Below are positions 1 to 6,206 of a stretch of DNA of 14,197 nucleotides, piece by piece. Origin of the DNA: DATMNI01 sp035570275. GTDB taxonomy: Bacteria; Acidobacteriota; Terriglobia; Bryobacterales; Bryobacteraceae. The notes under the pieces are model-generated. The model saw nothing but the letters and a program-made list of their open reading frames with translations. It did not search any database and had not been told where the DNA came from. Each line of letters starts with the position of its first letter. The first letter of the stretch is position 1. The stretch covers positions 1-14,197 of the forward strand of contig DATMNI010000363.1 in NCBI GenBank assembly GCA_035570275.1, given 5' to 3'. The translations under genes and the position numbers were made by a program.

Positions 1-454
1 CGGCCCGCCGGCTGCCCTGGAAGTCCGGCACCAGCACCTCCACGCCGCAGCCCGGCACGCGTTCGCGGATGGCGCGGATCACCATGGCGAAGAGTTCGGC
101 GCCGCCATCCTCGCGGTCGTCGCGGTTGACGCTGGTAATCACGGCGAACCTCAGCCCCATGGCCGCGACCGCTTCGGCAATGCGCCGCGGCTCATCGTAG
201 TCCACCGGCAGGGGCGCGCCTTTTTGCACGGCGCAGAAGCCGCAGCGGCGGGTGCAGACGTTGCCCAGCATCATGAACGTGGCGGTGCGGTGGTTCCAAC
301 ATTCGCCCACGTTCGGGCAGGCGGCGCTTTCGCAGACCGTGTGAAGGCGGAGGCGTTCGATGAGTTGCTTGAGGTCGCGATAGTTGTCGCCCGACGGCGC
401 CGGAGCGCGCAGCCACTTGGGCCGTTCGAGGTGGGGAGTGATGGAGACGAGCAC
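1..454 (-). CDS. lipA: Lipoyl synthase (N-terminal 151 residues, runs off left edge)
   Basis: Radical-SAM enzyme that inserts two sulfurs into protein-bound octanoyl groups to make lipoyl cofactors of 2-oxoacid dehydrogenases and the glycine cleavage system; cytosolic. Seen: the LipA opening ITPHLERPKWLR, the auxiliary-cluster motif CESAACPNVGEC (Cys41, 46, 52), the radical-SAM motif CTRRCGFC (Cys67, 71, 74), then AVQKGAP and ITSVNRDDREDGGA, all characteristic of the family. I chose GTG at 454 because an in-frame TAG lies three codons upstream and the protein then starts at the usual place. No Shine-Dalgarno sequence precedes it; TACAAT lies 8 nt upstream (see the leaderless finding). About half the usual ~300 residues are present and the C-terminal part is outside the window. 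It is divergent from the TonB receptor gene with a 96-bp gap. The family call is very secure. Confidence 0.97.
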   Translation of the reverse strand, partial: MLVSITPHLERPKWLRAPAPSGDNYRDLKQLIERLRLHTVCESAACPNVGECWNHRTATFMMLGNVCTRRCGFCAVQKGAPLPVDYDEPRRIAEAVAAMGLRFAVITSVNRDDREDGGAELFAMVIRAIRERVPGCGVEVLVPDFQGSRRA

Positions 455-462
455 CTGATTCT

Positions 463-468
463 ATTGTA
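463..468 (-). promoter_or_regulatory. Candidate -10 box for lipA
   Basis: TACAAT on the minus strand ends 8 nt before the lipA GTG, so transcription would begin at or within a base or two of the start codon. I see no convincing -35 hexamer at 16-18 bp (TTGTCT is at 20 bp) and no Shine-Dalgarno sequence. It is a sequence match only. Confidence 0.3.
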
Positions 469-540
469 ACGGTACTTGCATCCGGACCAGACAAGTGATA
501 GCGTGAGCACATCGCACGGCTGGCACGATCCGGCCGTTCA

Positions 541-545
541 GGGAG
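541..545 (+). promoter_or_regulatory. Ribosome binding site that sets the receptor start
   Basis: GGGAG lies 5 nt before ATG 551. It supports this start over the longer in-frame option at 476, which would place 25 non-signal residues ahead of the signal peptide. Confidence 0.6.
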
Positions 546-550
546 TATCC

Positions 551-3500
551 ATGAAGATATCAGCTTTTGGAATGACTACGATTGCCGTCCGGGTTGCGGC
601 TGCATCCCTTTGTATTCTGTTGTCCGTGGCGTCGGTGTTCGGCCAGTCCGAACGAGGCACGATCACCGGTATCGTCCACGACAGTTCCGGAGCCGTGGTT
701 CCGAATGCCAAGGTCGCGATTGTCAGCCAGGCCACGAACGTGTCGCTGGCGCTGACGACGAACGACGCGGGCGAGTACACCGCACCCAGCCTGCAGGCCG
801 GCACGTATAGCGTCCGGATGACCAAGGAAGGCTTCAAGACGTCGGAAGTGCGCGGCATCGCCCTCGACGCCGCCCAGACCGTGCGGGCCGATGCGACGCT
901 AGAGGTTGGTTCTTCGACGCAGGCGATTGAGGTGATCGCTTCCGCGGTTCAGCTGCAGACTGAGGATGCCAAATCCAGCACAACCATCCAGAACAAGCTG
1001 GTCAACGATCTGCCGCTGGTGGTCGGCGGAACGGTGAGGACGCCGTTCGATCTGGCATCCATGGCGCCCGACGCCAAGAACCTGGGCGGCGACAACGGCT
1101 TCATGCTGGGCGGCGGACAGGCGGCTTCTTACGGCACGTCGCTCGACGGTGTTTCCACTAACACCAGCCGCGCCATGTCCAAGAGTTGGGTGGCGTCGAA
1201 CTCGCCGTCGGTGGAAGCTATTGAGCAGTTCTCGGTGGACACCAACGGTTTTAAGGCCGAATTTGGCCACGCCGGCGGCGGGAACCTGACCTACGTATCC
1301 AAGTCCGGCACCAATCAATTCCACGGTTCGGCGTACGAGTTCCTTCGCAACAACGACTTCGACGCCAACAACTTCTTCAACAATCAGGCCGGTATTGCGA
1401 ATTCGATTTACAAGCAGAACGATTTCGGTGTCACCGTCGGCGGACCGGTCTGGATTCCGAAGGTTTATCACGGCAAGGAAAAGACGTTTTTCTTTTTCTC
1501 CTACGAAGGTTTTCGCAACCGCACCGGGGCCAATGGCGCCAGTTTCACGGTTCCGACCCCGGAAATGTACAACGGCGACTTCAGCAAATGGGTCACCTCG
1601 GCCGGCGTGCAGATTCCGGTTTACAACCCGCTCAGCCAAACCCAGAATGCGGATGGAACTTACACGCGCGTGGTCTTTCCGGGTAACGTGATCCCGAAGA
1701 GCCTGTTCAGCGCCGCTTCAACCAAGGCCCTGGGCGTTTTCCAGGCCGGCGGAGCGCTGACGCCCAACAACGGCGCCGCTCCGGGCACGGTGCAGTACGT
1801 GACGAACAATTTTCTGGAGACGTCCGGTACCCAGGTTTACCCGGTCAACAAGGAAAGCATAAAAGGCGACCATATTTTCAGCCCGAAACACCGCATTTCC
1901 GGTTACTACGGGCATGACCGGGAGCATCAGACTTTTGGCGCCGATGGTCCACCCACGCTGCCGGGGCTGTACTCCACCTACAACGACCTGGTGCAGGCCA
2001 CCGACGTGGTTCGGTTCAGTTGGGACTGGACTTTTGGCGCCAACAAACTGAACCATTTCTTCGCCGGCGGAAACAACTGGCGGCAGGATCACAAACCCCC
2101 GCAGGAATACATTGGCAACTGGAAAAGCAAGTTCTGCCTCACTAATGTGCCGAACTGCGATGAGAACCTGGTGAACCTGTTCTCGGGCGGCACCGGCGAC
2201 AACTACAGCACCTGGGGCGGCCAAGCCGACAACGGCTCCGAGAATACGGTCTACGCTTACAACGACGACTTCACCTGGAGCAAAGGCCATCACACCATCA
2301 AGCTCGGCGGAATGTTCCAGATCAACCACTACAACGGGTTCGGCCGCCAGTGCGAGGCCGGTTGCTCGGGCTTCAGCTACCAGGAAACAGGCGTTCCCGG
2401 CGGCTCCAATCCAAACGCCGGCGGTAACGCTTTCGCCTCGTTCCTGCTGGGTCAGGCCGACAGCGGCCAGATCGATACGGTGCGTTTTATCGGCCAGCAA
2501 TTCTCTTACTTCAGCGGTTATATCCAGGACGACTGGCGCATCACTCCCAAGCTGGTGTTGAACCTGGGCCTCCGCTATGACATCAACCTGCCGCCCACCG
2601 GGCTGAACGACAGTTGGTCCGACTTCGGACCCACCACGCCGAACCCGGCCGCCGGCGGCATTCCGGGCGCAGTCCTGTTCGCGGGCAGCGGCACCGGCCG
2701 CGTTGGCAGCCGCACTCTGGCAGACATGTGGACGAAAGGCATTGGTCCGCACATCGGTTTGGCCTACTCAAAAGACGCCAAGACCGTGTTTCGCGCTTCT
2801 TATTCGCGGTCATTCGGCTCGCTGGTGTCGGTCAGCGGATCCACTCACAACTCGGGATTCACGCTGACCCAGAGCTTCAGCAACGGCACCTCCGGCGTTC
2901 TTCCCACGTACACGCTGGACCAGGGCATGCCTCCGTGGACGGCGCCTCCCTTCATCAACCCGTCGGTTTCGAATGGGGCGGGCGTCGCCTGGTTCCAGGG
3001 CAACGAGACCACCAAGCTTCCCGCTTACGACAATTTCACTTTCTCGGTGCAGCGGCAGCTCACCAATTCGATGGTGGCCGAGATTGGCTACAACGGCGTG
3101 TTGGGCTCACACCTGCAGACGGAACTGTTGCAGTACAACCAGCTCAACCCGAGTTATTTGACGGCATTCGGCACGGTGGCGCAAAGCGTCACGCTGCTCA
3201 ACAGCCTGGTTGGATCGCCGGCTGCGAACGCGGCTGGGATTAAGGCGCCCTTCCCCGGCTTCAACGCGCTTTGGGGCTCGCGCGCCACCGTGGCGCAGGC
3301 TTTGCGCCCGTTCCCGCAATACACGGTAATCGACACGTATGCAGGCCAGGGCGACCATAGCGGCCATTCCACCTATCATGCGCTGATTACGAAGTTCACC
3401 AAGCGCGTGAGTTCCGGTTTGACGTTCCAGACTTCCTATGTCTTCTCGAAGATCCTGACGGACTCCGATACGGCGTGGGGCACCCAATACGCCGCCGACT

Positions 3501-4138
3501 TTTTCAACCGCGGTCTGGAGAAATCCATCGGCGCGTTCGACGTGACCCACGATTTCAAATTCTCCGGTGTCTACGATCTGCCGTTCGGCAGGGGCCAACG
3601 TTGGCTGGCTAGAGGCCCGGCCTCCTGGATCGTCGGGAATTGGCGCCTGGCCAGCATCAACGTATACGATAGCGGCACGCCGGTGGGCATCGGCAGTTCG
3701 TTGACGCTTCCAATCTACTCCCTGGGCGCGGGCGGGCGCGTGTCGCCTTACGTTACCTCGTACAGCGGCTGGCAGCCGAGCTATAGCGGCAGCTTCGACC
3801 CTGGCAAGGACAATTTCTTCGCACCGTACGGAAGCGGCCCGTTCCCAATCCAGGGCAGCGGCACCGCTCTGAACAGCATCGGAAACTCGACCCGTCTCAA
3901 TCCCAAGCTGCGGCTGTTCCCGAACCTGAATGAGAACCTGTCGCTCACCCGCACCTTCCCGATCCGCGAGGCCGTCCGCCTGGAATTCCGCGCGGAAGCC
4001 TTCAATGTTTTCAACCGCGTGCGATTTGGAACGGGCTCCACCACGCTCCAGAGCCAGAGTTTCGGCGTGCTGACGGGCGCCGGCAGCCAGATCAACTCGC
4101 CCAGAGCATTGCAGTTCGCCGCGAAGTTATATTTCTGA
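551..4138 (+). CDS. TonB-dependent receptor, Oar-like, with carboxypeptidase-regulatory-like N-terminal domain
   Basis: Outer-membrane beta-barrel protein of 1195 residues, of the type Acidobacteriota and Bacteroidota use for uptake of large or scarce ligands; the substrate cannot be read from sequence. Seen: Sec signal peptide at residues 1-32 (hydrophobic core AAASLCILLSVASVFGQ), a beta-sandwich regulatory-like domain at about 34-120 (GTITGIVHDSSGAVVPNAKV ... GEYTAPSLQAGTYSV), a plug region to about 270 ending in GGGNLTYVSKSGTNQFHGSA, then a long barrel. The C-terminus has FRAEAFNVFNRVRFG and ends in aromatic F, as expected for BAM-assembled proteins. An in-frame ATG exists at 476, but 551 is better: it has GGGAG 5 nt upstream and starts the signal peptide. 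I see no clear TonB box. The dehydratase gene follows after 19 bp with no visible terminator, so cotranscription is possible. Confidence 0.94.
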   Translation: MKISAFGMTTIAVRVAAASLCILLSVASVFGQSERGTITGIVHDSSGAVVPNAKVAIVSQATNVSLALTTNDAGEYTAPSLQAGTYSVRMTKEGFKTSEVRGIALDAAQTVRADATLEVGSSTQAIEVIASAVQLQTEDAKSSTTIQNKLVNDLPLVVGGTVRTPFDLASMAPDAKNLGGDNGFMLGGGQAASYGTSLDGVSTNTSRAMSKSWVASNSPSVEAIEQFSVDTNGFKAEFGHAGGGNLTYVSKSGTNQFHGSAYEFLRNNDFDANNFFNNQAGIANSIYKQNDFGVTVGGPVWIPKVYHGKEKTFFFFSYEGFRNRTGANGASFTVPTPEMYNGDFSKWVTSAGVQIPVYNPLSQTQNADGTYTRVVFPGNVIPKSLFSAASTKALGVFQAGGALTPNNGAAPGTVQYVTNNFLETSGTQVYPVNKESIKGDHIFSPKHRISGYYGHDREHQTFGADGPPTLPGLYSTYNDLVQATDVVRFSWDWTFGANKLNHFFAGGNNWRQDHKPPQEYIGNWKSKFCLTNVPNCDENLVNLFSGGTGDNYSTWGGQADNGSENTVYAYNDDFTWSKGHHTIKLGGMFQINHYNGFGRQCEAGCSGFSYQETGVPGGSNPNAGGNAFASFLLGQADSGQIDTVRFIGQQFSYFSGYIQDDWRITPKLVLNLGLRYDINLPPTGLNDSWSDFGPTTPNPAAGGIPGAVLFAGSGTGRVGSRTLADMWTKGIGPHIGLAYSKDAKTVFRASYSRSFGSLVSVSGSTHNSGFTLTQSFSNGTSGVLPTYTLDQGMPPWTAPPFINPSVSNGAGVAWFQGNETTKLPAYDNFTFSVQRQLTNSMVAEIGYNGVLGSHLQTELLQYNQLNPSYLTAFGTVAQSVTLLNSLVGSPAANAAGIKAPFPGFNALWGSRATVAQALRPFPQYTVIDTYAGQGDHSGHSTYHALITKFTKRVSSGLTFQTSYVFSKILTDSDTAWGTQYAADFFNRGLEKSIGAFDVTHDFKFSGVYDLPFGRGQRWLARGPASWIVGNWRLASINVYDSGTPVGIGSSLTLPIYSLGAGGRVSPYVTSYSGWQPSYSGSFDPGKDNFFAPYGSGPFPIQGSGTALNSIGNSTRLNPKLRLFPNLNENLSLTRTFPIREAVRLEFRAEAFNVFNRVRFGTGSTTLQSQSFGVLTGAGSQINSPRALQFAAKLYF

Positions 4139-4143
4139 GCCGC

Positions 4144-4149
4144 TATAAA
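4144..4149 (+). promoter_or_regulatory. Candidate -10 box ahead of the dehydratase gene
   Basis: TATAAA ends 8 nt before ATG 4158 in the 19-bp gap after the receptor stop. The gap has no purine-rich ribosome binding site. If used, the transcript would be nearly leaderless and independent of the receptor gene. I see no good -35 box. Low confidence. Confidence 0.25.
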
Positions 4150-4157
4150 CCTCCGAT

Positions 4158-5498
4158 ATGGCAATCGCGCGTCGCAATCTTTTGCAGGCAATCGGGACGG
4201 CGGGGCTGTTAGGCCTCGCCAGCCCGCGGGAACAGAAAGCGCAGGAGCAAGTGGCCCGCGCCACCCGCGCCCTGCCCATTCCGAAAATCAAAGACGTCAG
4301 TGTGATTGAATGCCAGCCCGCCGGCGTGCGGCTCACCGTGGTCAAGATCACAACCGACCAGGATGGCCTCTACGGCTACGGCTGCGCCACCTTCACGCAG
4401 CGCGCCGACCTGGTGAAGCCGGCCGTGGAGCGGTACCTCAGGCCGTTTCTTTTGGGCAAGACCACGGACCGGATCGAAGATATCTGGCAATCCTGCTACG
4501 ACAGTTCGTACTGGAAGAACGGCCCGGTGCTGAACAACGCCATCAGCGGCGTGGACCAGGCGCTGTGGGACATCAAGGGCCGCCAGGCGGGGATGCCGGT
4601 TTACCAACTGGCCGGTGGTAAGTGCCGGGAAGCCGTGGACTGCTACACGCATGCCGACGGCGCCGAGCCTGCCAATACCGTGGAATCGGCGAAGCGGTTT
4701 ATCGCCCAGGGCTTCCGCCACGTGCGCGTGCAGGTGGGTGTTCCCGGAATGGCGGGCTACGGCAGCTCGCGCGGCGACACGCCGATCAAGGCGCTGCATG
4801 ACAAGCCGGTCTTCGAGCCGGCCTATTACATCAGGCGCGCGCTCAAGCTGTTCGAAGTCTGCCGCAAGGAACTGGGCGACGAAATCGAACTGCTGCACGA
4901 TATGCACGAGCGCGTCTCGCCCAACCAGGCCGTGCAGTTCGTCAAGGACGCCGAGAAGTTCAAGATGTTCTTCATGGAAGACCCGCTGTCACCGGAAGAC
5001 ATTGCGTACTTCCGGCAGATCCGGCAGCAGTGCGCCACGCCGATCGCCATGGGAGAACTGTTCAACAGCCCGCACGAATGGCAGCCGCTGATCGCGGAAC
5101 GGCTGATCGATTACATCCGGGTGCACGTTTCGCAAGCGGGTGGATTCACGCCGTCGCGCAAGATTGCGATCCTGGCGGAGAATTTCGGGGTCAAGACGGC
5201 CTGGCACGGCCCCGGCGACGTCTCACCAATCGGCCACATGGCCAACGTCACGCTCGATCTGGTCAGCTACAACTTCGGCATCCAGGAATACTCGCCATTC
5301 AACGAGCGCTCGCAAGAAATTTTCCAGGGCTGTCCGGTGATGAAGGACGGCTATCTGTGGGCCAATGAGAAGCCGGGCTGGGGCATCGAGGTGGATGAAA
5401 AAGCCGCGGCGAAGGCGCCGTTCACAGGCGGCCGGGGCAATCTGAACGGAGGTTGGGGCGAGATCCGCAGGCGCGACGGGACGGTGATCAAGCAGTAG
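4158..5498 (+). CDS. Enolase-superfamily D-mannonate/D-gluconate dehydratase-like protein with twin-arginine-type leader
   Basis: Resembles the ManD/RspA subgroup of the mandelate racemase/muconate lactonizing family, which dehydrates D-mannonate or D-gluconate to 2-keto-3-deoxy-gluconate. Seen in 446 residues: GYGCATFTQRADLV and GPVLNNAISGVDQALWDIKG, typical of the subgroup. Metal ligands expected by family alignment are Asp248 (LLHDMHERVSP), Glu274 (FFMEDPLSPED) and Glu300 (AMGELFNSPHEW). Catalytic candidates are His250 (paired with Asp248), His350 (TAWHGPGDVSPIGH), Arg190 and Tyr201. Spacing of the three metal ligands (26 and 26 residues) fits the family. Odd: the N-terminus MAIARRNLLQAIGTAGLLGLA looks like a Tat signal (RRNLLQ plus a hydrophobic stretch), while characterised family members are cytosolic. 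There is no Shine-Dalgarno sequence; TATAAA lies 8 nt upstream of the ATG. It follows the receptor gene by 19 bp. Family secure, exact substrate not. Confidence 0.9.
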   Translation: MAIARRNLLQAIGTAGLLGLASPREQKAQEQVARATRALPIPKIKDVSVIECQPAGVRLTVVKITTDQDGLYGYGCATFTQRADLVKPAVERYLRPFLLGKTTDRIEDIWQSCYDSSYWKNGPVLNNAISGVDQALWDIKGRQAGMPVYQLAGGKCREAVDCYTHADGAEPANTVESAKRFIAQGFRHVRVQVGVPGMAGYGSSRGDTPIKALHDKPVFEPAYYIRRALKLFEVCRKELGDEIELLHDMHERVSPNQAVQFVKDAEKFKMFFMEDPLSPEDIAYFRQIRQQCATPIAMGELFNSPHEWQPLIAERLIDYIRVHVSQAGGFTPSRKIAILAENFGVKTAWHGPGDVSPIGHMANVTLDLVSYNFGIQEYSPFNERSQEIFQGCPVMKDGYLWANEKPGWGIEVDEKAAAKAPFTGGRGNLNGGWGEIRRRDGTVIKQ

Positions 5499-5516
5499 GA
5501 TGGGCCAACAAGCCGC

Positions 5517-5888
5517 TTACTTGGGCGGTTTGGTTTCGGTTTTTGCCGGCTCAGGGGCCGCGCCCGAACTCCCGGGCCGGCGTGATTTCGTGGAATGCAG
5601 CGTCACGCCTATGGCTGCTGCCACGGGCACGGCGGCCAACGCCGCACATTTCAGTTTGGTTTTCAGTGGGACGGGCATTTTCTCGGGCAGGACGCTGGCT
5701 TCGTGAGACTGGTCAATCGGCTTGCCGATCCGCATCGCGTCGAGGTCATAAATGAACTGCTTCCCGCAGTCAAGGCAGACGACATAGGAAGCCCCTTCCC
5801 GGCCGCCCGTTTCACCCACCCGAGTGAGCGGACGAGTAAGATGGCGGTGGGAACACCGGAATAGCATATTCAGCAGTGTGTCGATCAC
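5517..5888 (-). CDS. Small zinc-ribbon membrane protein of unknown function
   Basis: A protein of 123 residues of a type I recall from Acidobacteriota; its function is not known to me. Seen: an N-terminal zinc-binding-like arrangement with Cys12, His14 (FRCSHRH) and Cys38, Cys41 (YVVCLDCGKQFIYDLD), a linker, a basic patch (PLKTKLK) and one hydrophobic segment at about 81-98 (CAALAAVPVAAAIGVTLH). It ends in a Pro/Lys-rich tail. The topology suggests a cytosolic zinc ribbon with a single anchor. GTG at 5888 is the likely start: GGGGAGG lies about 5 nt upstream, whereas the internal ATG at codon 8 has no such site. It converges on the dehydratase gene with an 18-bp gap, so the two are unlikely to be functionally linked. 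The gene is probably real, given its ribosome binding site and ordered cysteines. Confidence 0.8.
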   Translation of the reverse strand: MIDTLLNMLFRCSHRHLTRPLTRVGETGGREGASYVVCLDCGKQFIYDLDAMRIGKPIDQSHEASVLPEKMPVPLKTKLKCAALAAVPVAAAIGVTLHSTKSRRPGSSGAAPEPAKTETKPPK

Positions 5889-6043
5889 TAGAACCTCCCC
5901 ATTCGGCGCAATTCCTCCACCGAATCATTGTGGCAGAAATACCGGTAAGTCCGCCGATGTCAGGGTGCGGATTCAAACCAACGCGTTGATTGTGGAGAAC
6001 ATCGCCAAAGGTTGGTTGGGGGATGTTGTTTAAGCCTGCGGCG

Positions 6044-6175
6044 GATTTGGCGATCTCGGTGTCGCAGCCGCGGGCGGGGTTAACACCGCGGGCTGGCTCG
6101 CTGCCGCATCGCGCAGGCGGATTAACAATCCGCGGGCTGGCTCGCTGCCGCATCGCCCGGGCGGATTAACAATCC
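6044..6175. repeat. 44-bp tandem repeat, two near-identical copies plus one degenerate copy
   Basis: Copies at 6088-6131 and 6132-6175 differ at only 2 of 44 positions. Each begins GCGGGCTGGCTCGCTGCCGC and ends in the left part of the GCGGATT palindrome. A diverged copy precedes them at about 6044-6087, recognisable by CTCGgTGtCGCA and GGGCGGGgTTAACA. The near identity of the two intact copies points to recent duplication. The period and the lack of unique spacers rule out a CRISPR array. Confidence 0.85.
6117..6133. repeat. Palindrome GCGGATT-AAC-AATCCGC, copy 1
   Basis: A perfect 7-bp inverted repeat around a 3-nt loop, able to form a hairpin on either strand. The same 17-mer recurs at 6161-6177 and at 7899-7915, so it is a dispersed element and not chance. 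Confidence 0.85.
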
Positions 6176-6195
6176 GCCGCAGGTTACCAACCTGC
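6160..6195 (-). repeat. Composite palindromic element directly downstream of the glycosyltransferase stop
   Basis: Two adjacent perfect hairpins: GGCGGATTAACAATCCGCC (6160-6178) and GCAGGTT-ACC-AACCTGC (6179-6195). Read on the minus strand, the glycosyltransferase stop codon is followed by 4 nt, then TTGTGGGG, then these two hairpins. The same order, TTGTGGGGC followed by a hairpin and then the GCGGATT palindrome, occurs after the tfoX-like stop at 7898-7955. No run of T follows, so it is not a classical intrinsic terminator. It resembles a REP-type element and might protect or end transcripts. Confidence 0.75.
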
Positions 6196-6206
6196 CCCAC
6201 AAGGTT

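Larger units (their letters stand above)
5889..6206. other. 318-bp intergenic region with palindromes and tandem repeat
   Basis: No convincing gene is present. The left half (5889-6040) serves as upstream region for the zinc-ribbon gene and otherwise shows no structure I can name. The right half (about 6044-6206) is made of a 44-bp tandem repeat and several short perfect palindromes, itemised separately. Open frames on both strands here read through the repeats and show no protein family features. Confidence 0.7.

Noticed and set aside
476..550. Upstream ATG for the TonB receptor at 476
   Set aside because: Would put 25 polar residues before a complete signal peptide; ATG 551 has a proper ribosome binding site.
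1718..2752. 344-codon open frame on the minus strand inside the TonB receptor gene
   Set aside because: Ala/Val-rich product with no family features; the receptor frame on the other strand is clearly coding throughout.
5812..6153. 113-codon minus-strand frame and a 69-codon plus-strand frame in the intergenic region
   Set aside because: They read through palindromes and tandem repeats, overlap the start of the zinc-ribbon gene and show no protein-like pattern.
6044..6175. 44-bp repeat considered as a CRISPR array
   Set aside because: No unique spacers: the whole unit is repeated, and there are no cas genes.
6117..6195. Palindromes considered as intrinsic terminators
   Set aside because: Hairpins are strong but no T-run follows on either strand, so I list them as repeats and leave a 3'-end role as a hypothesis.
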